From Owenia fusiformis (lineage: Eukaryota; Annelida; Polychaeta; Sabellida; Oweniidae): DNA of 64,000 bases. A model generated the notes under the pieces. It was not told where the DNA came from, did no database searches, and saw only the letters and a list, made by a program, of their open reading frames with translations. Where the stretch lies: NCBI GenBank assembly GCA_903813345.2, contig CAIIXF020000001.1, positions 57,305,885-57,369,884 on the forward strand. Direction: 5' to 3'. Shown here piece after piece: positions 47,505 through 60,500 of the stretch. Position 1 is the stretch's first letter. Every line of letters begins with the position of its first letter. Position numbers and translations under genes: made by a program.

Positions 47505-48710
47505 TTGATCTAAAAGAGGAGTTCAATTGGTCCGCCACCCTATTTGATGATAGATTTTAGTTTTAGTCGCCTTGCTGATATAGCAGTATCAATGAAATGT
47601 TAGCTATATTTTTTCAACGTGACTTAATTGCCAGCCTTAGTTGAGCAATTTTTTAGATTGGGTGCCTTCATACTATCTCCTGGAGACCTCCCCATACCCT
47701 ATACTGACTTGGGTTTGCATAAGGGCTATTAACTTTGCGGTCATTGGGGTGTATCAGTTTAGGAACATTTTGCAAATTATGCTTATTTCTCATGGCACAC
47801 CACATGTTTAGTGAGACGCTGGTGACATATTTTATTCTAGTAAAAGTATATAATTCATGATCCATGGCTAGATAACAACCTAAAGTTTCATTTGGTATGC
47901 AAATTATGATTTTGTATCAAAAATTAAAAAATTTGATTTGATCTAAAAGAGGAGTTTAATTGGTCCACCACCCTCTTTGATGATAACTTTTAGTTTAAGT
48001 CGCTATTCTGATATAGCAGCATCAGTGAAATGTTGGTTAAGTTTCTTTCAACTTGTCATAAAGCGTCTGTTGGGCAATATTACGAGAGTCGGTGCCTATA
48101 TAACGTCTCTTAGAGACTTCCCAAGACCCTATAATCACTGGGGTTTGCATCAGGACTATTATATAGGTGGTATAAGTTCAAGTATATTATGAAAATTATG
48201 TTTATTTTTCATTGCACATGTTTAGTTGTGTTATCACGATTAATCGATACATCGCAATATTCATCGCCAAAAGTGATTCTGGCGATCCATCAATGTCTGA
48301 AACAAAACATCAATGTTTTTACAAAAAATAAATCTGCTAAAATCACCTTTTCCTACCTCATTTTCATGCAAATGCCATACCTTTTTCATTCTTTAGTTCA
48401 TTTTCCTATATTGTCTGATATGCTTTAAAAATGTTTTAGTTTATTGAAATGAAGCAATATCCTCCATTTTTATATTTGGTTATGCACGTGACCTACTGGT
48501 CCTATCGAGATATGCATCGATGTTTACAAATTGACAATTGCTAATGAATTCATGTACGATTGTGGCACATCGAGACAACACTAATGTTTAGTGAGACACT
48601 GGTGACATCTTTTATTCAATTATAAGTGAACAATTCATAATGCATGGCTAGATTGCAAATTCATCTTTTATTTGGTATGCAAATTATGATTTTGGATCAA
48701 AAAAAGTTAA
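47505..48710. repeat. Tandem duplication, about 430-bp unit, second copy interrupted
   Basis: Copies start 'tttgatctaaaagaggag' at about 47505 and 47938. Both contain 'gatatagcag', 'tagagac.tc.cc' and 'ggtatgcaaattatgatttt'. The second copy is split by the element at 48227-48584. Confidence 0.7.
48227..48584. mobile_element. hAT-like element with 8-bp target duplication
   Basis: TGTTTAGT is present on both sides (48219-48226 and 48585-48592). The other repeat unit, at about 47807, has a single uninterrupted site, confirming insertion. The ends are TGTGTTATCACGAT and, reversed, TTAGTGTTGTCTCGAT. 358 bases, non-coding. Confidence 0.8.
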
Positions 48711-48724
48711 GACTCTACAGCATT

Positions 48725-49448
48725 ATTTAAGGTACAGCTGGAAAGTAACATTTTGGTAAAAAATTGCTATACCTGCACATGTTATTTTCTGGTACAAAAT
48801 AAAGTATGAAGGCATGTATCAATTTCCTTGCTTTTTTCAGGAAAGTATCATTACATTGTCTTCTTTTAGAATATCTGGTAGGCGTTCAAAGGGAACTCCA
48901 GGGAATTCTGATATTTCACACTTCCCATTTTTCCAAATTTTCTTTCAAAGTTTCCAAACACAACTCTGTTATCTTTGTTCAAAAAATGTCTAAAAATGCA
49001 AAAAAAATTGTCAATTCCTGTTTTGTCATTTCCTGTTAAGGTACAGCTGGAAAGTAACATTTTGGTAAAAAATTGCTATACCTGCACATGTTATTTTCTG
49101 GTACAAAATAAAATATGAAGGCATGTGTCAATTTCCTTGCTTTTTTCAGGAAAGTATCATTAAAAAATGTCTTCTTTTAGAATATCTGGTAGGGGTTCAA
49201 TGGAAACTCCAGGAAATTCTGATATTTCACACTTTCTATTTTTCCAAATTTTCTTTCAAAATTTCCAGACAACACAGGAGCTACCATTGACCTGTTTCCA
49301 GATATTATAAAAGTAAACAGTGTAATGATACTTTCCTGAAAAAGCAAGGAAATACAAACATGACTTCATACTTAATTCTGTACCAGAAAATAACATGTGC
49401 AGGTATAGCAATTTTTTACCAAAATGTTACTTTCCAGCTGAACCTTAC
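48725..49448. repeat. Clustered direct and inverted copies of an AAGGTACAGCTGG-ended repeat
   Basis: The unit starts aaggtacagctggaaagtaa and runs through gctatacctgcacatgtt, ttttctggtac and ttgcttttttcagg. Direct copies start at about 48729 and 49037, and an inverted copy ends at about 49446. Further copies form the arms of the adjacent 49462-50626 palindrome. Confidence 0.75.
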
Positions 49449-49461
49449 TTCCATAGCACCT

Positions 49462-50626
49462 TAAGGTTCAGCTGGAAAGTAACATTTTGGTAAAAAACTG
49501 CTATACCTGCACATGTTATTTTCTGGTACATAATTAAGTATGAAGACATGTGTGTATTTCCTTGCTTTTTTCAGGAAAGTATCATTACACTGTCTACTTT
49601 TAGTAAACCTGGAAACAGGTCAATGGTTATCCTGTTCCCGGACTATGGTCCTGTACGGAGCCCATACATTTGCCTGTACGATTACAACTTGGGAGAATTA
49701 TCTACGCCCCTTCCACTTAAGAAACCTACCTCAATGCATTCTAGAACTTAAAATGTTACTTCTAATATATTGGAACCGCCGATTGTCTGGGTTAGTTGGC
49801 AGAACGAGGTATTTTTGTTTCTTATGGCTCTTTTGGTCGAAGTTCGATTAAGATGGCGGTTATAACGGAATTTCCCGAACTCTTCCGTAATAGCACGAAC
49901 TTGGTTTTTCGTTACGTCACTTCCGTGTAAAATGGATTTGTCACCGGTAAGAGGGAATTTCGAAAATTTCGGACAATATTTTCAATATTTACTGCCATGT
50001 CGACATCCTATGCTCTTAACTGTATACCGAATGGTTAAACAATGTTTCTTACCGGAAACAAATCCATTTTACACGAAAGTGATGTTATGAAAAACCAAGT
50101 TCGTGCTATTACGGAAGAGTTCGGGAAATTCCGTTATAACCGCCATCTTAATCGAACTTCGACCAAAAGAGCCATAAGAAACAAAAATACCTCGTTCTGC
50201 CAACTAACCCAGACAATCGGCGGTTCCAATATATTAGAAGTTACATTTTGAGTTCTAGAATGCATTGAGGTAGGTTTCTTAAGTGGAAGGGGCGTAGATA
50301 ATTCTCCCAAGTTGTAATCGTACAGGCAAATGTATGGGCTCCGTACAGGACCAAAGTCCTGGAACGGGATAAGTCAATGGTAGCTCCTGTGTTGTCTGGA
50401 AACTTTGAAAGAAAATTTGGAAAAACAGGAAGTGCGAAATATCAGAATTCCCTGGAGTTCCCTTTGAACGCCTACCAGATATTCTAAAAGAAGACAATGT
50501 AATGATACTTTCCTGAAAAAAGCAAGGAAATTGATACATGCCTTCATACTTTATTTTGTACCAGAAAATAACATGTGCAGGTATAGCAATTTTTTACCAA
50601 AATGTTACTTTCCAGCTGTACCTTAA
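49462..50626. mobile_element. Large inverted-repeat (foldback) element
   Basis: Arms of roughly 0.5 kb (49462-49940 and 50055-50626) are inverted copies around a centre of about 0.1 kb. The outer ends are aaggttcagctggaaagta and its near complement. Arms contain the shared block gattacaacttgggagaa, tctacgccccttcc, whose fragment also occurs at about 22755-22800. Short ORFs inside are by-products of the repeat. No transposase. Confidence 0.75.
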
Positions 50627-51057
50627 AAAAAAGGGGCGTTGGCCCACCCTTACCCTGTAAAGTCTAAGGATAAATCCATCTACAACTCCTGTACCTATTT
50701 CTAGAATTAACAATCAATATCAACATCAAATATGGCAAATCCGTGTCCAAAACAAAATAAATGCCCACATGTTTATAAAATAATGGGCGATAATATGTGA
50801 AATTTCCATTCCCATAAGAATAAATTGCAAGGTATCCTTAAAATGTTAATTGTATATCATTTAACTGTGGGAGATGATGAAACTTTATTATTTTACTTAC
50901 ACTTCCTTGCTCTATATTCCGCTATAAACCGTATAAACATGCAAATAAGGCTCTAAATTTTTTGATTTTCTCGGTCTTGTCTAAAAGTTCACTGTTTTTT
51001 TGTGAAACGAAATCATAAAAATGCATGCCATACAGTACTTGTACCATGGACTTGAGT

Positions 51058-51301
51058 GGGCCCAGAAAAAAAAAATTGGCTCATGGTTAGGGCCAAAAAA
51101 GGCCTTAAGACCCCAAAAAGGGCCTTTTGGTCATAAATGGGCCTTCCAAGGCCTTATTTTTTCATTTAAGGCCAAATTTTGAAGAAAATGGGCCTCAAAT
51201 TTCAAAATTAGGGCCCACTTTTAGGTTTTAGGGGCCCAATTTTTTTTTCGCAGACCAGAAGTTTGCCCCCCCCCCCTTGTTGGCTCCCAGATCCGCCCCT
51301 G
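51058..51301. mobile_element. GGCC-rich hAT-like MITE, reverse copy
   Basis: Ends 'cccagatccgcccctg', the complement of the start of the 29303-29568 element. It shares its poly-C run and the aaggcc/gggcc-rich interior in opposite orientation. The left end is diverged. Confidence 0.6.
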
Positions 51302-52080
51302 TTACATCTAGATGCATTCTTTCACTCTACTATACCTTGCATTTGGTGTTCATAAGCAACCCATTTGGCTCATGGTAATGATTATGTTATTTGTTTTTAT
51401 TTGTCTGTTCCTTATTAACTGATTAATGGTTTATCGGATGACTGTTAGATGTTAATAAGGTACTTTCAAAAATATGCTAAACAATACAATCAAACAGAGT
51501 ATCTTATGCATTTCTAGGGGTTAGGTATACAATACATATTAGTAGAGTGTATTTGTGGACTTGACATAAAGCTATATTCCCTTTTAGTAACTGCTGCCAT
51601 CTAAGATGATCAGTTGAAATCATAATTATACAAATGGTTTAAGGATTTTCCATGAATCTTTTTGCAAGGTTAACGTAGAAGCTTCAATATGAAGCTGTAG
51701 AGTCAAGTTGTCACCTTGACAACCATTCAACGAAAGATCTTAGGCGAGTTATTGATTATATAATGCAGTGCAGTTATATGAAATACTGTATTTGGATTGG
51801 CTGGAATTGGACACACCTTGCCTAGCTATATGTGAATAGACTATCAACAGAGTTCATTGAGAATGATTTGTCGTTGCATACCATGTCTAGAAGTATATAC
51901 ATGTATAAGAATGGATTCAAGTAGAACACATGTTTAAAACTTTTTGTAAGGGTTTGGTCAAATGAAAAATGATGAATTAAAATGGATTGAATAAGATGTT
52001 AGTTTGAATCAAAGATTACCTTAATATTTCAAATACTTTCAATTCAGTAATTTTGATGAAGTGGCAAATGATGGGTTTCA
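51302..52080. other. Gene-free stretch
   Basis: AT-rich sequence. No exon, RNA gene or clear repeat was recognised. Confidence 0.45.
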
Positions 52081-52260
52081 TCAAACAATTTGACCACCAA
52101 AGATGATAATCAGACCCACATAAAATTGAGTTTGTTTTCCTAATGTCACCCATTGTGCTTTCTCAAAAATAAAAGGTTCAGGCAAATATTGTATATTTGC
52201 CATTGCACTATTAAGGTGTTCCAAGTAAGGAAAGAGTTTTTGAACTTCTTTGACCTTTTC
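52081..52260 (-). other. Possible exon or gene relic, unrecognised
   Basis: About 60 open minus-strand codons with protein-like composition (VKEVQKLFPYLEHLNSAMAN, then LPEPFIFEKAQWVTLGKQ) and a hydrophobic end. No ATG start or strong acceptor is clear. The upstream codons fall in the tandem duplication at 52276-52427. It could be the 3' exon of an unseen gene, a relic, or chance. Confidence 0.2.
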
Positions 52261-52275
52261 ATTATGTAAACAGGA

Positions 52276-52427
52276 GTCAAAATAATTGTTCAAGTCATAA
52301 TAATTGTTTAATACAAAACTGAACAACACATTTATGTTTTGTTTCATCTTTGTCAAAATAATTGTTCAAGTCATAATAATTGTTTAATACAAAACTGAAC
52401 AACACATTTATGTTTTGTTTCATCTTA
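52276..52427. repeat. Two-copy tandem repeat, 76-bp period
   Basis: Two essentially identical direct copies starting gtcaaaataattgttcaag and ending 'gttttgtttcatctt'. The lack of divergence suggests a recent duplication. Confidence 0.85.
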
Positions 52428-52429
52428 GG

Positions 52430-53695
52430 CCTAATGACTTTAATGTCTAAAGACATGTTTTATTCTTTCCATACAAAAACTACATCTCACATTTCAAATT
52501 TTAATTGTTATAAACTCTGAATTTTACATAATTACACATATACATGTACAGTACTAAATTGTAATTAATATATTCATGTTGTTTTACATGCACGACCGAA
52601 ATATAAACATAGTCACAAATACAACTTCAACCAAATTTTGAAATAATGATCATCAACTTAAATTGCAAAGTTACCACATAAATTAATGTCTGTACTTTAT
52701 ATTAGACATTATTGTTGCATTTGATAGCCTTATAATCATGTCATATGAAGCGATTTCTACAAAAAATAAAGTTAATTATGATTTATATGTACTTTATACA
52801 ATTTTGCACAAGAGATAACAATAATAATACAAGGTATTTCATATCTCTATTGCACAGGAAAATATTAAAGTGAACCTGAAAAATGAATTAAGCATGTTTT
52901 TGTATTTTGTGATTAATTTAAAGTTTACACGTGTGCATTATTATCAGAATATGCATGTATATAATATATTGGGTTGTGATTCCACTTATGTGAACATGCA
53001 TGTGACCCTATTTGTGACCAAGTTTTGTGAGCTCAAAACTTTCCAAATATATAAACAATAACATGTACAAAATCCACAGCATTTTCATAACATGTACTGT
53101 ATATACAAATCACTCAAATCATATACTACATCAGCAAATTAACACCACATGAATCATGAGAGCCAAAGCAGCTGCTATTAATTTTTCCTCACATATTGCC
53201 ATTATTCTATTATTCCTAAGTGTCTGGCTTCACCCACCTTAAGATCAAAGAGTCAGCTTAAATCACCAGGCCTGGCTCACCTTAAGACAACTGGCTCTAT
53301 ATTTAATCTGTGACATCCATGTATAAAGGAATGTATAATAGAAGCACAAAAAATTATTATTATTACAGCTTTACAAATGTACATATACATATTAACATGT
53401 TTTTTGCATTATGACTTATATTAAAGCACCCTCTATTGTCTAGTTGTTCTTGATACTATTCTCTAGTACTAAACTAAAGCAGACACATTTTCAGGTGCAT
53501 CAACGGTGCATCAACAGTTCATAAACAAAATTAAACAAAAAACACATGTAGAACATTAAATTATTACAGGTACATGATCAAACTACATTAGCGCTTTCAC
53601 TTAATATTCTTAAGTGTCACAATCAAAGCAAGCTCAATCCATGAACTTGTAAATTAACAATACTCTAGTGATCTCCCCAGCATTGAAGCAGCCAA
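52430..53695. other. Gene-free stretch
   Basis: AT-rich sequence with no convincing ORF or repeat. It lies downstream of the myosin gene (minus strand) beyond two minisatellites. Confidence 0.45.
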
Positions 53696-53699
53696 TCTG

Positions 53700-54135
53700 G
53701 TGCACCACCCAGTTGAGGATTTTGTACCCAGCTGAGGATCAATTTATACCAAGTTGAGGATCTATTTGTACCCAGTTGAGGATCAATTTGTACCCAGTTG
53801 AAGATCAATTTATACCAAGTTGAAGGTCAATTTATACCAAGTTGAGGATCTATTTATACCCAGTTGAAGATCTATTTGTACCCAGTTGAAAATCATTTTG
53901 TACACAATTGAGGATCAATTTATACCAAGTTGAGGATCTATTTATACCCAGTTGAAGATCAATTTGTACACAATATATTAAGGATCAATTTTTACATAAT
54001 TGAAGATCTATTTGTACCCAATTGAAGATCTATTTGTACCCAGTTGAAGATCTATTTGTACCCAGTTAAAGATCTATTTGTACCCAGTTGAAGATCAATT
54101 TTTACTCAGGTGAAGATCAATTTGTACCCAGTTGG
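53700..54135. repeat. Minisatellite, 22-bp unit
   Basis: About 19 degenerate tandem copies of 'gttgaagatctatttgtacc' plus ca, with variants (ggatcaatt, ataccaa). Confidence 0.85.
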
Positions 54136-54139
54136 GGAA

Positions 54140-55280
54140 CTTTTGAACTTTTGACCAGTTGAGAATTGAAAATCATGAAAAATTTGGATGCTTTGAGTAT
54201 TGGGCATTTATAAGTCAGAATTGGCAGGGATGAATAACCAAAAGATATTATTCAAACCTCAATATTGGATTTTGCACTCGGATGAGATAATCCTGGGGAG
54301 ACAACAATAGTTTCTTTTGAATTCAATGCAACAAATTTATGTCATTGTAAAGCTTTGTCATGTAAATATCTATCATACTGGCTTTGTACACAACATTTAA
54401 CATTTAAAGCAATAAATAAACAATTGTGTAAAGTACAATATCACAAAACCCAAGAAATGCAAAAGCATTTAAAGCTTCCTTGTATTTTTCTACTTTTGCT
54501 ATCTAGTATTATCCAAGCACAAAACGTCCCATGCTATAACGAACATTAAAGGAGGCTTATATATAAAGTGCAACTTCAGTGTCATAAATGTGAAGTAGAA
54601 ATATGTACCTCACAAATTATGAATAAATGGGGAAAATATTGTCGATGATAAAACATTGCACATTTTCTGAATCAAAAAAAAAACGCTACAAAATGTACAT
54701 GAACATGTAAATACAATATTCCAATTGAAAACTTGTAGAAAAATACACATCTGAATAATCTTATAATAACAGCCAGACTGCATTCTATGAATCAAACAAG
54801 CCCTATCCAGCTTTATTCAGCTTTACAAAGTCTCAAAGCTTTATATATCCAACTTCAAAGCTTACTCCTGTAGCTATTTTAAAGTGTATTATGTATTTAT
54901 TTTACAGCATCTCTGATATTTTCAGTGTAAAATATAATATATACTTCATGGTTACAATATGTATACTGTATCAGACAGATGACTCATGAAGATATGACTA
55001 ATAGTGATTTGCTATCTTTGTATTTTGTTCACAATCTGAATCTACTCGTATTACTGCTTTATAGCATTTCAGTGTTCATGTATCTGCAAAAGTGCCACTT
55101 TTTGCCCTTTTAAAGGTTCTAGTTGCACATAATTGTTTCCATTTAGTCTTACAATATGAAGTGAGTCTTCTTTGCAAATTAGAGCTCCAAACTTGCACAC
55201 ATGTTTCTTGTTTTACTTGTTCATGTGATCTAGCAAATACCTGCATATAGGATAGAGTTCATACCTATGTTCACACAAAC
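54140..55280. other. Gene-free stretch between minisatellites
   Basis: AT-rich, short ORFs only. It may include 3' UTR of the myosin gene, but no poly(A) site can be assigned. Confidence 0.4.
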
Positions 55281-55284
55281 AACA

Positions 55285-56845
55285 ATATAATGATGCACAA
55301 TGTTGTTATCATTCAATATGATGACACACACTCCTGTTATCATTCAATGTGATAACACATACTGCTGTTATCAATCAATATGATGACACACAATGTTATT
55401 ACCCATCAATATGATGACACATACTGCTGTTATCAATCAATATGATGACACACAATGTTATCATTCAATGTGATAACACATACTGCTGTTATCAATCAAG
55501 ATGATGACACACAATGTTATTACCCATCAATATGATGACACATACTGCTGTTATCAATCAATATGATGACACACAATGTTATTACCCATCAATATGATGA
55601 CACATACTGCTGTTATCAATCAAGATGATGACACACAATGTTATCATTCAATGTGATAACACATACTGCTGTTATCAATCAAGATGATGACACACAATGT
55701 TATTACCCATCAATGTGATGACACATACTGCTGTTATCAATCAATATGATGACACACAATGTTATCATTCAATGTGATAACACATACTGCTGTTATCAAT
55801 CAATATGATGACACACAATGTTATTACCCATCAATGTGATGACACATACTGCTGTTATCAATCAATATGATGACACAAAATGTTGTTCTCAATCAATATG
55901 ATGACACACAATGTTGTTATCAATCAATATGATGACACATACTGCTGTTATCAATCAATATGATGACACATACTGCTGTTATCAATCAATATGATGACAC
56001 ATACTGCTGTTATCAATCAATATGATGACACAAAATGTTGTTCTCAATCAATATGATGACACACAATGTTGTTATCAATCAATATGATGACACACAATGT
56101 TGTTATCAATCAATATGATGACACACAATGTTGTTATCAATCAATATGAAGACACACAATTTTGTTATCAATCAATATGATGACACATACTGCTGTTATC
56201 AATCAATATGATGACACATACTGCTGTTATCAATCAATATGATGACACAAAATGTTGTTCTCAATCAATATGATGACACACAATGTTGTTATCAATCAAT
56301 ATGATGACACACAATTTTGTTATCAATCAATATGATGACACATACTGCTGTTATCAATCAATATGATGACACATACTGCTGTTATCAATCAATATGATGA
56401 CACAAAATGTTGTTCTCAATCAATATGATGACACACAATGTTGTTATCAATCAATATGATGACACACAATGTTGTTATCAATCAATATGATGACACATAC
56501 TGCTGTTATCAATCAATATGAAGACACACAATTTTGTTATCAATCAATATGATGACACACAATGCTATTACCCATCAATATGATGACACATACTGCTGTT
56601 ATCAATCAATATGATGACACACAATGTTGTTATCAATCAATATGGTGATACACAATTTCGCAATGTGGTTATTCATTAATATGATGACACACAATTTGAT
56701 TATCAATCTCATAGTCACTAAATGTGATGACACACAGTGTGGTTATACATAAATATAATGACACACAATTTGGTTATCAATACCATTGTCACTAAATGTG
56801 ATGACACACAAGGTGGTTATTACTCTAAGTGATGACACACAATGT
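55285..56845. repeat. Minisatellite, 29-31-bp unit with higher-order structure
   Basis: About 50 tandem copies of a unit containing 'gttatcaatcaatatgatga' followed by cacatactgct or cacacaatgtt. Alternating unit types make higher-order blocks. The last copies, from about 56640, are strongly diverged. Confidence 0.92.
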
Positions 56846-56849
56846 GGCA

Positions 56850-57571
56850 TACACCACATTGCACAAATACATATTGTTGCTCAATGTTAAAGATTGAGAC
56901 TAAATTATAACTGTTCTAAAAGGTAGTGTGTGTGTCCATCCTTTAGATGGATCATTTTCCAATGAATCAAAGTAAATACACTTGGACTCTAGGGTGTTCA
57001 TGTTACACATTGTCAAATTGTTTATAGTTAATCTCCAAGTGTAATATTGACAGCTCCAAGCTCTCTCCCATTATACTTCTCTAGTTTTAACTCCCTCGTT
57101 TGCCAAAACTCTGATGTAGTCTCAACAACCAAAACTTAAAGGAATTAGATTCGAAATGTTGTTGAAACAACAGGCACATATGTAGTTCTATCACTGGGAG
57201 GTGACCAATCATGGGCTTGATAATCTTCCAACAGGAAATGCTCAGGTGTGTTGAGTAATACCGACAATAATTCCCAGTCCATCAAGTTCCATCATACTGT
57301 CGAAGCTTCAAAATGTAACATTGTGAAATGAATATAACGTCTACAGTGTAAGTTGGTCATTGGCTCATTTTAGTGAGGCCAATGGTCACTTCTTATGGCA
57401 ATCATCACTTCTTAATTATGCAGTTACCCTGTACTCTTCAGTACATTCTAGAACTGACAATGTATACAAAATTTATCCAAAACTCTAGAAAGGCATCCTC
57501 AAATAATTCTCTTCTCGATAATGACACACTCATTGGTCTCTTATCTAAACCACTAGATAAACAAACATGCG
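56850..57571. other. Myosin gene 3' flank
   Basis: Immediately downstream of the myosin stop codon on the minus strand, so probably its 3' UTR in part. No clear element was recognised. Confidence 0.4.
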
Positions 57572-60500
57572 CTAAGTTTGTAAAATTTCTAATTTGTTGC
57601 TTTTTCGTGTGATTTTCACTCCACCAGGTTGTATCTCTGGATGACCCACTTTGAAGGCAACATCAACTAATTGTCCATTAAACTCTGCTTGGAATCTGAA
57701 ATAACCAAGTGTAACATATAATCTTGTGTCTAAAAAACTATCCGCTCTTTCCAGTGGTATATCACACTCTTGTGTCATACAGTATACATACACAGCTACT
57801 TTCACCAAGGATTGTACATTTACAATATAAGACATGTATTGTTCCTTCTAGTTTTGTATTGTATTTTATGGTAGTATTAGAAAAGGCATTTTCATAAAAC
57901 ACTGGTGGAAAACAGTTTACATTAAAGGGCCTACTACAAACAGTGAGGTCTTTGAAATGTTCATTTGCTGACTTACTGGTGTGCTATTGTGACATCAATT
58001 GGTTTCCCTGAACCTCTCTGGGCTATTAGGTAGGCCTTAGCCACAATCTCTATGACGTGGTCACAGCTAAAGATGAAATCCCCCTTCTTGCTCAATGGGT
58101 TACCATTCTCAGGATACTGAAAATAGCAAAAAAACTGGTCAGTAAAATTAGATGTTCATCCTTCCCGGCACCATTACCCTTAATTGCTGGTCAATAATGC
58201 ATGCAATATGAACAAAATGTTTTGATCCCTGGGGCTCACCATTCCTGTATAAATATTCAGCATAACGTAATGAATTGTTAAAAGTCAGGAGAATTGTCAA
58301 CAGTTCATTAAAATTCACACTTGTGTGTTCAATCAGACATTGATGCCTACCTTCTTGACATGAAAGACAACTATGCGGTCACTGTAAGGACTGAGAGAGA
58401 TACGATCAATGTCCCTGGAGTCCAATCTGTACTTGTAGGCTAAAGTCCTCTGGTCAACTATGATTATTGCATTCGTACTCAACACAAGGAGAGTAGGCAC
58501 CATCTGGAAAATATTAAGAACGATACTTTTGAAATTAATAATTACTGATTTTTTGTTGTTATTAAAAAAAAGTTTTCTGAACAAGTTTAACTTAAGTTAA
58601 TCAAACTAGATTCTTATACAACTAAAGTTTTATCCAGATCTATGAGAATCCAATTTCATGAAATATCATTGACACAAATCATTAATCCATGGGGTCTCTT
58701 GAAAGCCCATGATTAATCTATAATTGGATTCAAATTTTATGGTTTATAAATCGCAATATTGTCAAGGTACATTGCACCCTTGGTACAGTTAAGAGCAAGT
58801 AATTGATAAATTAAATTCAAATATCAACATATCAGTGAGCTGCAAAAGAAAAGGTGCATTTGAAGACATCATTTGACTGACTTATATATCTGCCATGGTT
58901 CAAAAGACTCAATGTTACCTTTCCATTGGCTCTGTTTATCTTCATGACAATGTCAGCGAACATGATATGATGATCATTGTAGTCTGTGGAGACCTTCTTC
59001 CACCTTGTGTTGGTCCGTAGTGATACATAGTCTCCTTTGTAAGGGTGTGAGATACTGAAATAGCACATCACTCAACTTTCTAAAGTACGTATAATCAGAT
59101 AACTGCTGCATGATCAAAATCAAGTTATTAGCATTTGTGGATGTAGCAATAATTTCAGAATTGTTTTGTTAGATTGGTCCAGCATTTTTGCACAAAAAAT
59201 TATTGGCTCTATTATTATTTTTATTTTTTTTATTTATTGATTTTTCAATACACCTCTTATAGGGTATAAGAGTACAAAAGACAAAACTAATACGAGCGTA
59301 CAGTAATAAACATTAAAATTATGAATTTAAACAGATACTGAAACAGAAAAGATGAATAGTACTGTACTTGAAACTAAAACAAGGCATTCACATGACAAAA
59401 TGTTGCCATCTAGAAAGTGTAACAATTGTTCCAAGTGTCACTAGCTCTTGGTGATGATTGAAAAGAATTTCAGATTAAAAGCAATTTTAATTTTACCTCT
59501 TTGGATAGTTTTGCTTCCTATCTTTAAATATATCACTAGCTACAACTTTTTCTTTCATTTTCAGTCTAGATGGTTGGTCAAATCTCAGTCGATATTTGTG
59601 ACACTAAAAATAAACACACATCTATTAAGCATTTGGGTCAACTGTACAATCTTTCAATGTAAAAAAAATTTTGGGGTCCCTTCTTTAGAAAACCCATGCA
59701 ATAAATCAATACTATTTATTGTATGAGAAACCCAGATGAAAGAACTTCATCTCTAATGTACAATATGAACAAATTACATGTAAAAGAATACATTTCATTC
59801 AAAAAATCATTTTCATGTTACACAATTGGCAAAACATTGTTTTTATTTAATGACTAAAAAGGTCAATACACAGACACAAAATATTAAAAAGGAAAAAAAT
59901 CTGTTTCGTTACCCTCCATTTATGGTATATTTTGCGGATCTCCTCAGAGGCGGGTCTGTGAAGTCTTGAGCAGGTGGGCCAGTCTCGGGCAAGGGGAGAT
60001 TCTGACGGTAGGTGGTCACGGAGTTGCAGCAGGAATCGACGTTTCTACATCACAAGGAACAAACAATTATATGAGGACTTACATGTAGGTACACGTACTA
60101 CATATTTATCATTTTCTTCTGACATACAAAAAAACAAAAATGTATCTAACATTGGAAAGTCAAAAATGATTCTCCTCCATAATTCAGTTACGAGATGGAT
60201 GCAGGGCGACATCATAGAATACCAATTACCAACTTTATGCTTTTATTAATTTTTAGCTATTAATCCGTGACAATGATTTCAGAGTTCAGACTGCTGTCTA
60301 TTCACAATGCAAATGCATTAACAACGATATTGTTACCCAATCTTCAACTACTGTATAGTTAAATCTGTGTTTTAAAATTGAGCCTAAAATGGAGAGGTAG
60401 ACTTCAAAACTATTTTAACAACATTTACCATTGGAAAGCCAATGATCACTCACCAAAGCAGTCTGTATAAACCGTATGATTTTGGGGCCAGCGTTTGACC

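Noticed and set aside
49540-50539. Several ORFs of 66-103 codons
   Set aside because: They come in mirrored pairs because they sit in the arms of a palindrome. There is no transposase signature.
55285-56845. CRISPR-like repeat array
   Set aside because: Units are directly abutting and vary continuously, with no unique spacers of constant length. This is a eukaryotic minisatellite.
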